From Arthrobacter gandavensis (lineage in GTDB: Bacteria; Actinomycetota; Actinomycetes; Actinomycetales; Micrococcaceae): a stretch of DNA of 64,000 nucleotides. Below are positions 1 through 8,400 of this stretch, one piece after another. The first letter of the stretch is position 1; every line of letters starts with the position of its first letter. Made by a program: the position numbers and the translations under genes. The notes beneath the pieces are model-generated. The model made no database searches. It was not told the origin of the DNA and saw nothing but the letters and a program-made list of their open reading frames with translations. The stretch lies in the NCBI RefSeq assembly GCF_015355785.1, contig NZ_JADKYW010000002.1, positions 62,001 to 126,000 on the forward strand. The letters run 5' to 3'.

Positions 1-250
1 TCCGCATGACCTTGGCCGGTTCATCGACCAGTTCATTGAGTTTGGCCGGCCCGGACCGGCCGCCGGCGGACGGGGCCGCTGAGGCATCCGGGGACTGTTC
101 GCCGGTTTCGGACTGGCCGGTGCCTGCCGGGTCCGGGGCTTGGACCTGCTGGTCCGTGCCGTCCCGGTCCGGGGACTCCGACGGCCTGGCGGCCGGGTGG
201 CCGGGATTTCCCGGTCCGGAGAATCGCGCAGATCCGTTCTGTTCAGTCAT
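1..250 (-). CDS. bpa: Bacterial proteasome activator Bpa, N-terminal part (runs off the left edge)
   Basis: The reading frame opens with ATG at 250-248 and is still open at base 1, giving 83 residues. The first 65 or so residues are low-complexity, rich in Pro, Gly, Ser and acidic residues, and probably disordered. The last visible residues, KLNELVDEPAKVMR, match the conserved entry of Bpa (Rv3780 of M. tuberculosis has a very similar LVEQPAKVMRIG stretch). Bpa is an ATP-independent ring-shaped activator that opens the 20S proteasome of actinobacteria for unfolded substrates. The ring-forming helices and the C-terminal GQYL-type proteasome-docking tail would lie outside the window. The gene lies downstream of the small acidic ORF on the same strand, with a 41-base gap. 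The family call rests on a short motif only. Confidence 0.72.
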   Translation of the reverse strand, partial: MTEQNGSARFSGPGNPGHPAARPSESPDRDGTDQQVQAPDPAGTGQSETGEQSPDASAAPSAGGRSGPAKLNELVDEPAKVMR

Positions 251-291
251 GAATTAATGCTCTCACGCCTGGTGCCGGTTAGGCCGGGGAT

Positions 292-543
292 TCACTCGCT
301 TTCAAGCTCTTCCTCGCGCTTTTGTGCGTACTCGCCGTCGGGGCTCAGCCCGGCAGCATACTGGCCCGCGTTGAGCTGGCCCGCGGTGTAGTGGTGCTCG
401 TCGAACTCGGGGCCTGCGGCGGCGCCCTCCGGAATCCCGGCATCCTCCGCCAGGTGCGCAGCCTCGTCGTCCGGCTCGTGCAGCGGAAGGCTGATGTCTT
501 CGCGCAGATGGGGATCGTCAGGAAGGTCCTTGTTGTCTGCCAT
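292..543 (-). CDS. Small acidic hypothetical protein (83 aa)
   Basis: This is an 83-residue, strongly acidic, hydrophilic protein with no signal peptide or membrane segment. It begins MADNKDLPDDPHLRED and ends in a Glu/Lys/Arg-rich tail. I do not recognise a family. Codon usage is GC-rich at third positions, which supports real coding. It sits directly upstream of bpa on the same strand, so the two may be co-transcribed. A palindromic repeat element lies about 50 bases upstream of its start, between it and the end of ybdD. Its function is unknown. Confidence 0.6.
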   Translation of the reverse strand: MADNKDLPDDPHLREDISLPLHEPDDEAAHLAEDAGIPEGAAAGPEFDEHHYTAGQLNAGQYAAGLSPDGEYAQKREEELESE

Positions 544-581
544 TCCTCCAGCAAAGCAGCATCCGGCAGCCGCCTCAACCT

Positions 582-662
582 CCTCCCCTAACCACCGAGA
601 TGGCAGAAACTGCCCTTTTGAGACCTGTAACGTGCAGTTTCTGCCATCTCGAGGGGGGGAAG
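582..662. repeat. Palindromic intergenic element, copy 1 of 3
   Basis: A perfect 18-bp inverted repeat (left arm 596-613, right arm 634-651) has the arm CGAGATGGCAGAAACTGC. It is separated by a 20-base loop and flanked outside by a C-rich run (about 582-589) and a G-run (652-658) that could extend the stem. Two close relatives occur at 52261-52340 and 61742-61823. This copy lies 28 bases beyond the ybdD stop on the minus strand. It has no clear T-tract, so it is not a textbook intrinsic terminator. Confidence 0.85.
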
Positions 663-678
663 GGAGGCTGCTACCGCA

Positions 679-870
679 TCAGCAGCAGCGCCCGCCGGGG
701 TTGGCGTCCTGGCGGTCCATCTTGTCCCGCCAGAATTCCCGCTCGGTCAGCGGCGGAGACGAACAGCCCGACGCCGCGTGGTGCGCCTGGTACTTGCGGT
801 ACGCGTCCTCTCCCATCACGTCACGGAAGAAGCGGATGAATCCGCGCAGGTGCCCGACGACGGCGGTCAT
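679..870 (-). CDS. ybdD: YbdD/YjiX family small protein (CstA partner)
   Basis: This is a 63-residue protein of the DUF466 (YbdD/YjiX) family. Recognisable features are FRDVMGEDAYRKYQAHH in the middle, an EREFWRDKMDRQ segment, and the family's typical C-terminal PGGRCC. In enterobacteria such proteins are encoded next to CstA/BtsT transporters and are needed for pyruvate uptake. Here its ATG overlaps the cstA stop by one base (TGATG), which indicates translational coupling. The longer reading frame that continues upstream in the same frame runs antiphase through cstA and is not used. A palindromic element follows 28 bases after the stop. Confidence 0.88.
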   Translation of the reverse strand: MTAVVGHLRGFIRFFRDVMGEDAYRKYQAHHAASGCSSPPLTEREFWRDKMDRQDANPGGRCC

Positions 871-3167
871 CAGTGACCCGTCCGCGCCGGCTGTTTCTCC
901 TCCGGCAGGGCATCCCACTGTGCCTGGATTTCCTTTTCCTCCGGTGCGGCGAAGAAGCCTGCCGGCGCGAACGTCCGCGACGGCACGGCCAGGTCCTCGG
1001 CGCTCGGCGCTCCGCCGGACCGGAAGGAGCGGACCGAGGCCAGAACAGCCGTGACGATCACGATGATCGCCAGGGTCACGAACAGGATGGACAGGACACC
1101 CTGCACGAAGGTGTTCCGGACCACCGCCTCCATGGCCTCGACGGTCTTGGCCGTACCGAAGCTGGTTTCCCCGGCCTCCAGGGCGTTGCGGAAGGCGTTG
1201 TGCTGCGCCCAGTAGCCCACGGCCGGGACCGGGGAGAAGATCTTGTACATCGAGGCAGTGATGGTGACCACGGAGGCGAAGGCCAGCGGCAGCACCACCA
1301 CCCAGATGTACTTGAAGACGTTCTTCTTGGCCAGGATCGCCAGGCAGATCGCCAGCGCTATGGCAGCGAGCAGCTGGTTGGCGATGCCGAAGAGCGGGAA
1401 CAGCGTATTGATGCCACCCAGCGGATCGGTGACACCCATGATCAGGATCGAACCCCAGCCGGCAACCATGATCGCCGTGCAGATCCAGGCCCCTGTCCGC
1501 CACCCGGTATCCCTGAACTTCGGGACGAAGTTGCCGATCGAATCCTGCAGCATGAAGCGGGCGACGCGGGTGCCGGCGTCGACGGCGGTGAGGATGAACA
1601 GCGCCTCGAACATGATGGCGAAGTGGTACCAGAAGGCCATCATCGCCGGGCCGCCGATGAAGCTCTGCATGATCATCGCCAGGCCGACGGCGAGGGTGGG
1701 CGCACCGCCGGTGCGCGAGACCACCGACTCTTCACCGACGTCGGAGGCCAGGGAGGTGAGCATGTCCGGGGTGAGGTTCACGCCCGCCAGGCCCAGGGAG
1801 TTCACGAACGCGACGGCGCCCTCAACGGTTCCGCCGGTGGCGGCCGCCGAGGAGTTCATGGCGAAGTAGATGCCGCGGTCCAGGGAGATTGCTGCGACCA
1901 GCGCCATGATTGCCACGAAGGACTCCATCAGCATGCCGCCGTAGCCGATGAACCGGGTCTGGCGTTCCTTCATGATCATCTTCGGGGTGGTTCCCGAGGA
2001 GATGAGCGCGTGGAAGCCGGACAGGGCACCGCAGGCAATCGTGACGAAGAGGAACGGGAAGAGCGGGCCCGCAACCACCGGGCCGTCGTCCCGCGACGCG
2101 AACTCGCTGAAGGCGGGAACGCTGATCTCCGGGCGGACAACAATGATGGCGACCGCGAGCAGGACGATCGTGCCGATCTTCATGAAGGTGGAAAGGTAGT
2201 CGCGCGGGGCCAGCAACAGCCAGACCGGCAGCACGGCGGCGATGAAGCCGTAGATGATGATGCCCCAGGCGATGGTCACCCGGTCCAGGGAGAAGATCGC
2301 CACGCCCCATTCGGTGTCGGCGATCCAGCCGCCGCCCACGATCGCGAGCATCAGCAGCACGAAGCCGATGACCGAGACCTCGCTGACCTTGCCGGGACGC
2401 AGATAGCGCAGGTACACGCCCATGAACAGTGCAATCGGGATGGTCATGGCCACGGAGAAGACACCCCACGGGCTCTCGCCGAGGGCGTTCACGACCACCA
2501 GGGCCAGGATGGCGACAATGATGATCATGATGGTGAGGGTGGCGATCAGGGCCGCCGTGCCGCCGATCAGCCCGAGTTCCTCACGGGCCATCTGCCCCAG
2601 GGAACGGCCGCCGCGGCGCATGGAGAAGAACATGACCAGGTAGTCCTGGACCGCGCCGGCGAGGATGACGCCGACGATGATCCAAACGGTGCCGGGAAGG
2701 TAGCCCATCTGGGCGGCCAGGACCGGGCCCACCAGGGGGCCCGCGCCGGCAATCGCGGCGAAGTGGTGCCCGTAGAGCACCCTGCGGTCGGTGGCGGCGT
2801 AGTCCTTGCCGTCCGCCTTGTACTCAGCGGGTGTGGCGCGGCGGTCGTTGGGCTTGAGCAGGTGCCGCTCGATGTACTTCGAGTAGAACCGGTAGCCGAT
2901 CAGGTACGTACAGACCGCGGCAAAGACGAACCAGATGGCGTTGACGGTTTCGCCGCGGATGATTGCCAGCATGGTCCAGCTGATGCCGCCCAGCAGGGCG
3001 ATGCCCACCCAGACCGCGATCTTCAGCGGCGTCCAGGTGCTTCGGCCTTCCGCGTCGTCGACGACAGCCACCGGCGGCAGGTCCGGATCCTGGAGGAGGG
3101 TGTCTGCGTCCCCGGCCTCGGGGTCCGGACGGTCCGGGTCCCTCCGTCGTCGGTTGTCTTCACCCAT
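870..3167 (-). CDS. cstA: Carbon starvation protein CstA (pyruvate/peptide transporter)
   Basis: A 765-residue polytopic membrane protein. A hydrophilic N-terminus of about 45 residues is followed by many membrane segments. Family hallmarks are visible, including GYRFYSKYIERHLL, the YGHHFAAIAGAGPLVGP region and the AGAVQDYLVMFFSMRRGGRS stretch. CstA family members import pyruvate or peptides and are induced when carbon is short. The start ATG at 3167 has an AAAGGGG ribosome-binding site just upstream. It overlaps ybdD by one base and forms a two-gene operon with it. A CRP-like inverted sequence about 80 bases upstream suggests cAMP-type control. The length is at the upper end for the family because of the N-terminal extension. 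Confidence 0.95.
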   Translation of the reverse strand: MGEDNRRRRDPDRPDPEAGDADTLLQDPDLPPVAVVDDAEGRSTWTPLKIAVWVGIALLGGISWTMLAIIRGETVNAIWFVFAAVCTYLIGYRFYSKYIERHLLKPNDRRATPAEYKADGKDYAATDRRVLYGHHFAAIAGAGPLVGPVLAAQMGYLPGTVWIIVGVILAGAVQDYLVMFFSMRRGGRSLGQMAREELGLIGGTAALIATLTIMIIIVAILALVVVNALGESPWGVFSVAMTIPIALFMGVYLRYLRPGKVSEVSVIGFVLLMLAIVGGGWIADTEWGVAIFSLDRVTIAWGIIIYGFIAAVLPVWLLLAPRDYLSTFMKIGTIVLLAVAIIVVRPEISVPAFSEFASRDDGPVVAGPLFPFLFVTIACGALSGFHALISSGTTPKMIMKERQTRFIGYGGMLMESFVAIMALVAAISLDRGIYFAMNSSAAATGGTVEGAVAFVNSLGLAGVNLTPDMLTSLASDVGEESVVSRTGGAPTLAVGLAMIMQSFIGGPAMMAFWYHFAIMFEALFILTAVDAGTRVARFMLQDSIGNFVPKFRDTGWRTGAWICTAIMVAGWGSILIMGVTDPLGGINTLFPLFGIANQLLAAIALAICLAILAKKNVFKYIWVVVLPLAFASVVTITASMYKIFSPVPAVGYWAQHNAFRNALEAGETSFGTAKTVEAMEAVVRNTFVQGVLSILFVTLAIIVIVTAVLASVRSFRSGGAPSAEDLAVPSRTFAPAGFFAAPEEKEIQAQWDALPEEKQPARTGH

Positions 3168-3246
3168 GGTGCTACCCCTTTGTCAGCAGTGCGGTCCCTG
3201 CGGCAGCAGGGCGTGATGTGCGCCTGAGGGTAGCACCGGGAATGCG

Positions 3247-3263
3247 ATGTGGATCACATACAC
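3247..3263. promoter_or_regulatory. Candidate CRP/GlxR-type site upstream of cstA
   Basis: The sequence ATGTGGATCACAT (3247-3259) is a perfect inverted repeat, and TGTGGATCACATACAC (3248-3263) resembles the TGTGA-N6-TCACA consensus at 6 of 8 key positions. It lies about 80 bases before the cstA start. Known CstA genes are under catabolite control, so the position is sensible, but the match is imperfect. Confidence 0.35.
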
Positions 3264-3340
3264 GCCGGTGGTTCCGGGAACGGTCCGCCGAATGGTCCTG
3301 CTGCGGCACCGGGCGGCGGGGAGGCCCGGCGCCCGGCGGT

Positions 3341-4318
3341 CTACAGCGTGAGCAGGATCTTTCCGGTGTGCTGTCCGGAGTCGAAGTACTCGTGGGCGGC
3401 TGCTGCCTCGGCCAGCGGGAACGTGCGGTCAACCAGCGGTTTGATGCTGCCGTCCTTGATCAGGGGCCAGACGTATTCGCCCACGGCCGCCATGATGGCG
3501 CTCTTCTCCTCCACGGGTCGTGCACGCAGCGTCGTTCCCATGACTGCGCAGCGTTTGCTCATCAGTGCGTTGAGGTCCAGTTCAGCCCGGGTTCCGCCCT
3601 GCAGCCCGATGATGACCAGCCGGCCCGCGACGGCGAGCGCATCGACATTCCGCTGCAGGTACTTGGCGCCCATGACATCCAGGATCACGTCTGCCCCGTG
3701 CCCGTTGGTGGCGGCACGGACTTCCTCTACGAAGTCCTGTTCCTTGTAGTTGATCAGCACCTTGGCACCGAGGCTCCTGGCCAGTTCCAGCTTCGCCGGG
3801 CTCGACGCCGTCACCATGGGTATTGCGCCGACGGCCGCCACGAGCTGGATGGCCATGGTGCCGATGCCTCCGGCCCCGCCATGGATCAGCACATACTCTC
3901 CTTCACGGACTCCTGCGGCCATGAAAAGGTTCGAGAACACAGTGGCCGCCACCTCGGGGAGGGCCGCTGCCGTCACCAGGTCCATTTCCGGCGGAACAGG
4001 CAGCACCTGGCCGGCAGGAACCGCCACCTGTTCGGCGTACCCGCCGCCGGAAAGCAGGGCAACGACGTCGGCTCCGACTTCCAGCCCCTCCACTCCGGTG
4101 CCCACCGCTGCCACACGGCCGGAGACCTCCAGGCCCGGATATTCAGGGGCACCCGGAGGAACCGGATAATTGCCGTGGCGCTGCAGCACGTCGGCACGGT
4201 TGAGTCCCGCCGCGGCAACATCGATGAGGACCTCACCGGGGCCGGGGACGGGTGCCGGTACGTCGCGGAGGGCCAGGACCTCCGGGCCGCCGGGCTCGGT
4301 AATGACTATCGCTTTCAT
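3341..4318 (-). CDS. NADPH:quinone oxidoreductase, PIG3/QOR-type MDR family
   Basis: A 325-residue zinc-independent medium-chain dehydrogenase/reductase. The N-terminal catalytic domain begins MKAIVITEPGGPEVL and contains AGLNRADVLQRHGNYPVPPG, typical of the PIG3 subgroup. The cofactor-binding Rossmann region carries the GGAGGIGTMAIQLV motif near residue 150. The structural-zinc cysteine cluster is absent. Such enzymes reduce quinones or other alpha,beta-unsaturated carbonyls using NADPH, and the physiological substrate is not deducible. The gene is monocistronic between cstA (same strand, downstream) and tRNA-Ser (opposite strand). Confidence 0.88.
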   Translation of the reverse strand: MKAIVITEPGGPEVLALRDVPAPVPGPGEVLIDVAAAGLNRADVLQRHGNYPVPPGAPEYPGLEVSGRVAAVGTGVEGLEVGADVVALLSGGGYAEQVAVPAGQVLPVPPEMDLVTAAALPEVAATVFSNLFMAAGVREGEYVLIHGGAGGIGTMAIQLVAAVGAIPMVTASSPAKLELARSLGAKVLINYKEQDFVEEVRAATNGHGADVILDVMGAKYLQRNVDALAVAGRLVIIGLQGGTRAELDLNALMSKRCAVMGTTLRARPVEEKSAIMAAVGEYVWPLIKDGSIKPLVDRTFPLAEAAAAHEYFDSGQHTGKILLTL

Positions 4319-4384
4319 GGGGCCTCCTGCGGAAGTGGAGAAAATTTTGGTGAACTGCGCTCATCTGCCAGACTACTAAGCGGA

Positions 4385-4472
4385 GGAAGGTTGTCCGAGC
4401 GGCCGATGGAGCTGGTCTTGAAAACCAGTGTGCGGTAACCCCGTACCAAGGGTTCGAATCCCTTACCTTCCG
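4385..4472 (+). tRNA. tRNA-Ser (anticodon TGA)
   Basis: An 88-nt cloverleaf with a long variable arm. The acceptor GGAAGGT (4385-4391) pairs with ACCTTCC (4465-4471). The anticodon stem CTGGT/ACCAG encloses the loop CTTGAAA with TGA at 4419-4421. The T arm carries GGTTCGAATC. CCA is not encoded. A strong terminator follows 8 bases later. Confidence 0.96.
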
Positions 4473-4479
4473 CTCCCGA

Positions 4480-4509
4480 GCACCCCGGCCACTGGCCGGG
4501 GTGCTTTTG
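4480..4509 (+). terminator. Intrinsic terminator of tRNA-Ser(TGA)
   Basis: A near-perfect GC-rich hairpin, GCACCCCGGCC paired with GGCCGGGGTGC, is followed directly by TTTT. It sits 8 bases after the tRNA. Confidence 0.9.
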
Positions 4510-4563
4510 TCTACCCGCTCCATGTCATTGCATATTGTGAGCGGATGTTACTTCACCGATTTA

Positions 4564-4575
4564 TAAGCATGCTTG
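4564..4575. promoter_or_regulatory. Palindrome TAAGCATGCTTG upstream of the lipoprotein gene
   Basis: The core AAGCATGCTT is a perfect 10-bp palindrome in an AT-rich pocket 84 bases before the lipoprotein start. The identical 12-mer occurs at 29177-29188, upstream of the aldehyde dehydrogenase. A shared regulator site or promoter element is possible, but the binding factor is not recognised. Confidence 0.35.
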
Positions 4576-4658
4576 TTTTCCGCATAGCCTTTTCTGGTGG
4601 TTTCCGGCCCATTGGGGGGTGGTAACCAAAACCAATTACCGCAGAAGGAGTCATTCGC

Positions 4659-5231
4659 ATGAAATCCGCCCGCCAGATGCACCTGGCCCGCGCAGGAAAG
4701 GCTGCCTCGGCTGCCGTGTTCGCCCTCGTACTCGCAGGGTGCGGAGCCTCCGCAGACAACGATGAACCGAAAACCAGTGAGTCGCCTGCCGCGGCCTCCA
4801 GCTCCGCCTCGGCGGAAGCCGATACCGCAGCTGATGAGAAGACGGAAGACGAGGTGTCTGCGGAAACCGTCGACGCCGTCGACCTGAAGGTTGGAGACTG
4901 CCTGGTCGATGACCCGGATGCCGAACAGATTGAAGCAGTCGACGTGCTTCCCTGCACCGAGCCGCACGACACTGAGGTCTACGCGGCCATGGACATGGAA
5001 GCCGGAGCCTTCCCCGGCGAGGAGGCCGTGGACGCCGCGGCACAGGAGTTCTGCCTCGCTGAATTCCAGCCCTACATCGGCACGGATTACTCCGAGTCGG
5101 CCCTGAACATTGGCTACCTCACGCCCACGCCCTCATCCTGGACGCTCGGCAATGACCGGGAGATCCTCTGCACCGTCTACCGTATGGACGGCGAGAAGCT
5201 CAGCACCTCGGTGAAGGGTTCGAACGTCTAG
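4659..5231 (+). CDS. Lipoprotein with septum-formation-type domain
   Basis: A 190-residue exported lipoprotein. The basic N-terminus and hydrophobic stretch end in the lipobox LAGC, with the lipidated Cys near residue 28. An acidic, Ser/Ala/Glu-rich linker of about 45 residues follows, then a C-terminal domain with KVGDCLVDD, CTEPHDTEVYA, FPGE, a Cys-bearing helix and a final PSSWTLGNDREILCTVY. This pattern matches the 'septum formation' domain family of actinobacterial secreted proteins, whose molecular role is poorly defined. The start was chosen because of AGAAGGAG just upstream. Four conserved cysteines in the domain suggest disulfides. A terminator follows, so the gene is a single unit. 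Confidence 0.8.
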   Translation: MKSARQMHLARAGKAASAAVFALVLAGCGASADNDEPKTSESPAAASSSASAEADTAADEKTEDEVSAETVDAVDLKVGDCLVDDPDAEQIEAVDVLPCTEPHDTEVYAAMDMEAGAFPGEEAVDAAAQEFCLAEFQPYIGTDYSESALNIGYLTPTPSSWTLGNDREILCTVYRMDGEKLSTSVKGSNV

Positions 5232-5246
5232 TTCTCTTTCGCCGGG

Positions 5247-5285
5247 AAAGGGGATCTAACCAAAACGGTTAGGTCCCCTTTTTTG
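5247..5285 (+). terminator. Intrinsic terminator after the lipoprotein gene
   Basis: A hairpin of AAAGGGGATCTAACC with GGTTAGGTCCCCTTT (15 bp with one wobble) and a run of T. It begins 16 bases after the stop. Confidence 0.92.
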
Positions 5286-5452
5286 TGTTTGTCAATAGCT
5301 GCCTGCCGTTAGGGCACCAAAGGGTTCGAATTCATATGCCTGTCACCCCGGGGTGGTATCCAGAAGGGGTTCACCGCACCCCTTGCCGAACTACCAGGGC
5401 CATTACCGCGTGCCCCCACACCGGCATCCGTTCCCCAAAGGAGCAATGAGGC

Positions 5453-8400
5453 ATGAGATTTACCCGATGGACGGCGGTGCTGGGCACAGCACTGTCTGCC
5501 GGCCTGCTGGCCGGCCCGCTGGCGGCATTGCCCGCCCACGCGGAGGAATCACGTTCCGGCGTCGTGATCAACGAGGCCTACCTGAGCGGGGGAAGCGCCA
5601 ACGCCCCGTTCACCAACAAATTCGTGGAACTCTACAACCCGACCAGCGCCGCGGTTAGCCTCGACGGCTGGTCCCTGCAGTACCGGGCAGCGGGCAGCAC
5701 CGGTGCACCCACCGGAATCGCCGGGCTTTCCGGGAGCATCCCGGCCGGCGGCTACTATCTGGTCCAGGGCGCCAGCAACGGCACCAACGGTGTTGTCTTG
5801 CCGGCGGCCGACGCGACCATCGGCGCAAGCTTCTCCGGCTCCGCCGGCACGATCGTACTCGCGAACCAGCCTGCAGCAGTGAACCCGCTGCCCACCGGCT
5901 CCGTGACGGTCCAGCCCGGCGTCGTGGACCTGCTCGGCTACGGCACCTCCAATACCTTCGAGACAGCCCCTGCCGCCGCCCCGGCCGGCAACTCCGATCC
6001 GAAGTCCCTGAACCGCACCTCATTCGCGGACACCAACAACAACGCATCAGACTTCACGCTCAGCGCCTCCGTCACACCGACGAACACGGGCGGAACCGGC
6101 ACCGATCCCGAACCGACGGACCCGGAGCCCACCGATCCCGAACCGACGGACCCGGAGCCCACCGATCCTCCGGCCGGGGTACGCCCCATTGCGGAGATCC
6201 AGGGCACCGGTGACGCCAGCCCGCTGGTTGGCCAAACCGTCACCACCCGCGGCAAGGTCACCGCCTCCTACCCGACCGGCGGCTTCAGCGGCTACTACAT
6301 CCAGACCCCGGGCACCGGCGGCGAGCTGGACCCGGCAACGCACACGGCTTCCGACGCCGTCTTTGTCTACTCCGCAGCCACCGTGGGCCAGGTTGCCGTC
6401 GGCGACTACGTGGAGGTCACCGGAACCGTGGGCGAATACTTTGGCCTGACCCAGCTGACGGTTCCGGCCGGCGCCATGACCAAGCCCGGCGAACCGGCGG
6501 AAGAGATCAAGCCCGCCGCGGTTGCGTGGCCTGCCACCGACGCCGAGCGGGAAACCCTCGAGGGCATGCTGCTGGCACCGCAGGGCGAGTTCACCGTCAC
6601 GGACAACTACACCCTGAACCAGTACGCGGAAATCGGCCTCGCTGCCGGCGGTGAGACGCTGGTGCAGCCCACCGCAGTTGCGCCGGTGGGAACGCCGGAA
6701 CACGCGGCAGTTGCCGCGGACAACGCGGCGAAGGCCGTAAAGCTCGACGACGGCGCCACCACCAACTTCCTTTCCGCCGCCAACCAGTCCAAGCCGCTGC
6801 CGTACCTGAGCTCCACCAATCCGGTGCGGATCGGGTCTGCGGCAACTTTCACCACCAACGTGATCCTGGACTACCGGAACAGTGCCTGGCGTTTCCAGCC
6901 GCTGACCGAGCTGACTCCCGGCAACGCGCAGACGGTCCAGCCGGCGTCGTTCGAAAACTCCCGCACCGCCGCTCCGCAGAGCGTTGGCGGCAACCTGAAG
7001 CTCGCCGCCTTCAACGTGCTGAACTACTTCAGCACCACCGGAGCCGATCTCTCCGGCTGCACCTACTACAACGACCGCTCCGGAGCTCCGGTGACCGTCC
7101 GCGGCGGCTGCGATGCACGCGGCGCTGCCAACGAGGCCAACCTCGAACGCCAGCAGGCGAAGATCGTGGCAGCGATCAATGCCCTGGGCGCCGACGTCGT
7201 CGGTCTCATGGAAATCGAGAACTCCGCTGGACTGGGACAGGACCGGGACACCGCCCTGGCCCACCTCACCGAGGCACTGAATGCCGCTGCACCGGGAACC
7301 TGGGACTACGTCCGCTCCCCCGCGGCCCTTCCGGACGACGAGGACGTGATCCGCACCGCGTTCATCTACCGGACCGCCACCGCGGAACCGGTGGGCGAGT
7401 CGATCATCCTGAACAATGAGAGCGTATTCTCCAACGCCCGCGAACCCCTGGCCCAGGCCTTCAAGCCGGCCGGCGGGGAAGACAGCGAAAGCTTCGTGGC
7501 GATCGCGAACCACTTCAAGTCAAAGGGATCGGCACCGTCCAGCGGCGAGAACGCAGACAGCGGACAGGGCGGCTGGAATGCCGACCGTGTCCGCCAGGCA
7601 CAGGCCGTGGCCGCGTTCGCGGACACCGTGGCGCAGGACGCCGGAACCGAGCGGGTCTTCCTGCTCGGCGATTTCAACTCCTACGCCGCGGAAGACCCCA
7701 TGCAGGTCTTCGCCGAAGCGGGCTACCTGAACCTGGGCAAGGCCACGGGCAAGCACTCCTACGCCTTCAGCGGCCTGGTTGGCTCCCTGGACCACGTCCT
7801 GGCCTCGCCCGCGGCGGCTGAGGACGTCACCGGCACCGACATCTGGAACATCAACTCGGTTGAGTCGATCGCCTTCGAATACAGCCGGTACAACTACAAC
7901 GCCACCGATTTCTACGCTGCCGATCCCTACCGTTCCTCGGACCACGATCCGATTCTCGTCGGGATGGACCTGACCCCGGCCGAGGCCGAGGTTACGGACC
8001 TGAACCTGCTCAACATCAACGATTTCCACGGCCGGATTGATGCCAACACCGTCAACTTCGCCGGCACCGTCGAGCAGCTCAAGGCCGCCGCACCGGAGGG
8101 CAGCTCGCTGTTCCTCTCCGCCGGTGACAACATCGGCGCATCCCTGTTCGCCTCCTCGGTGCAGCAGGACCAGCCCACTATCGACGTCCTGAACGCACTG
8201 GGCCTGCGGGCCTCCGCAGTGGGCAACCACGAGTTCGACGGCGGCTTCACGGACCTCACGGACCGGGTGGTTCCCGCCGCGGAGTTCGACTACCTGGGCG
8301 CCAACGTGTACCTCAGGGGCACCACCACCCCGGCGCTGCCGGAGTACACCATCCTGGACGTGAACGGCGTTCGGGTGGCCGTGATTGGAGCAGTGACCGA

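Noticed and set aside
873-3227. 784-residue open frame on the plus strand across cstA
   Set aside because: It is the antiphase shadow of a well-conserved transporter in a GC-rich genome; its translation is His/Gly/Arg/Asp-rich with no hydrophobic core or family motif.
4385-4472. tRNA genes as integration sites of a genomic island
   Set aside because: No integrase, direct repeat of the tRNA 3' end, or compositional shift was seen next to any of the three tRNAs.
5369-5376. Possible phosphate (PHO) box GTTCACC before the nuclease/nucleotidase gene
   Set aside because: Only one copy is present. PhoP sites in actinobacteria need at least two direct repeats at 11-base spacing, which I could not find.
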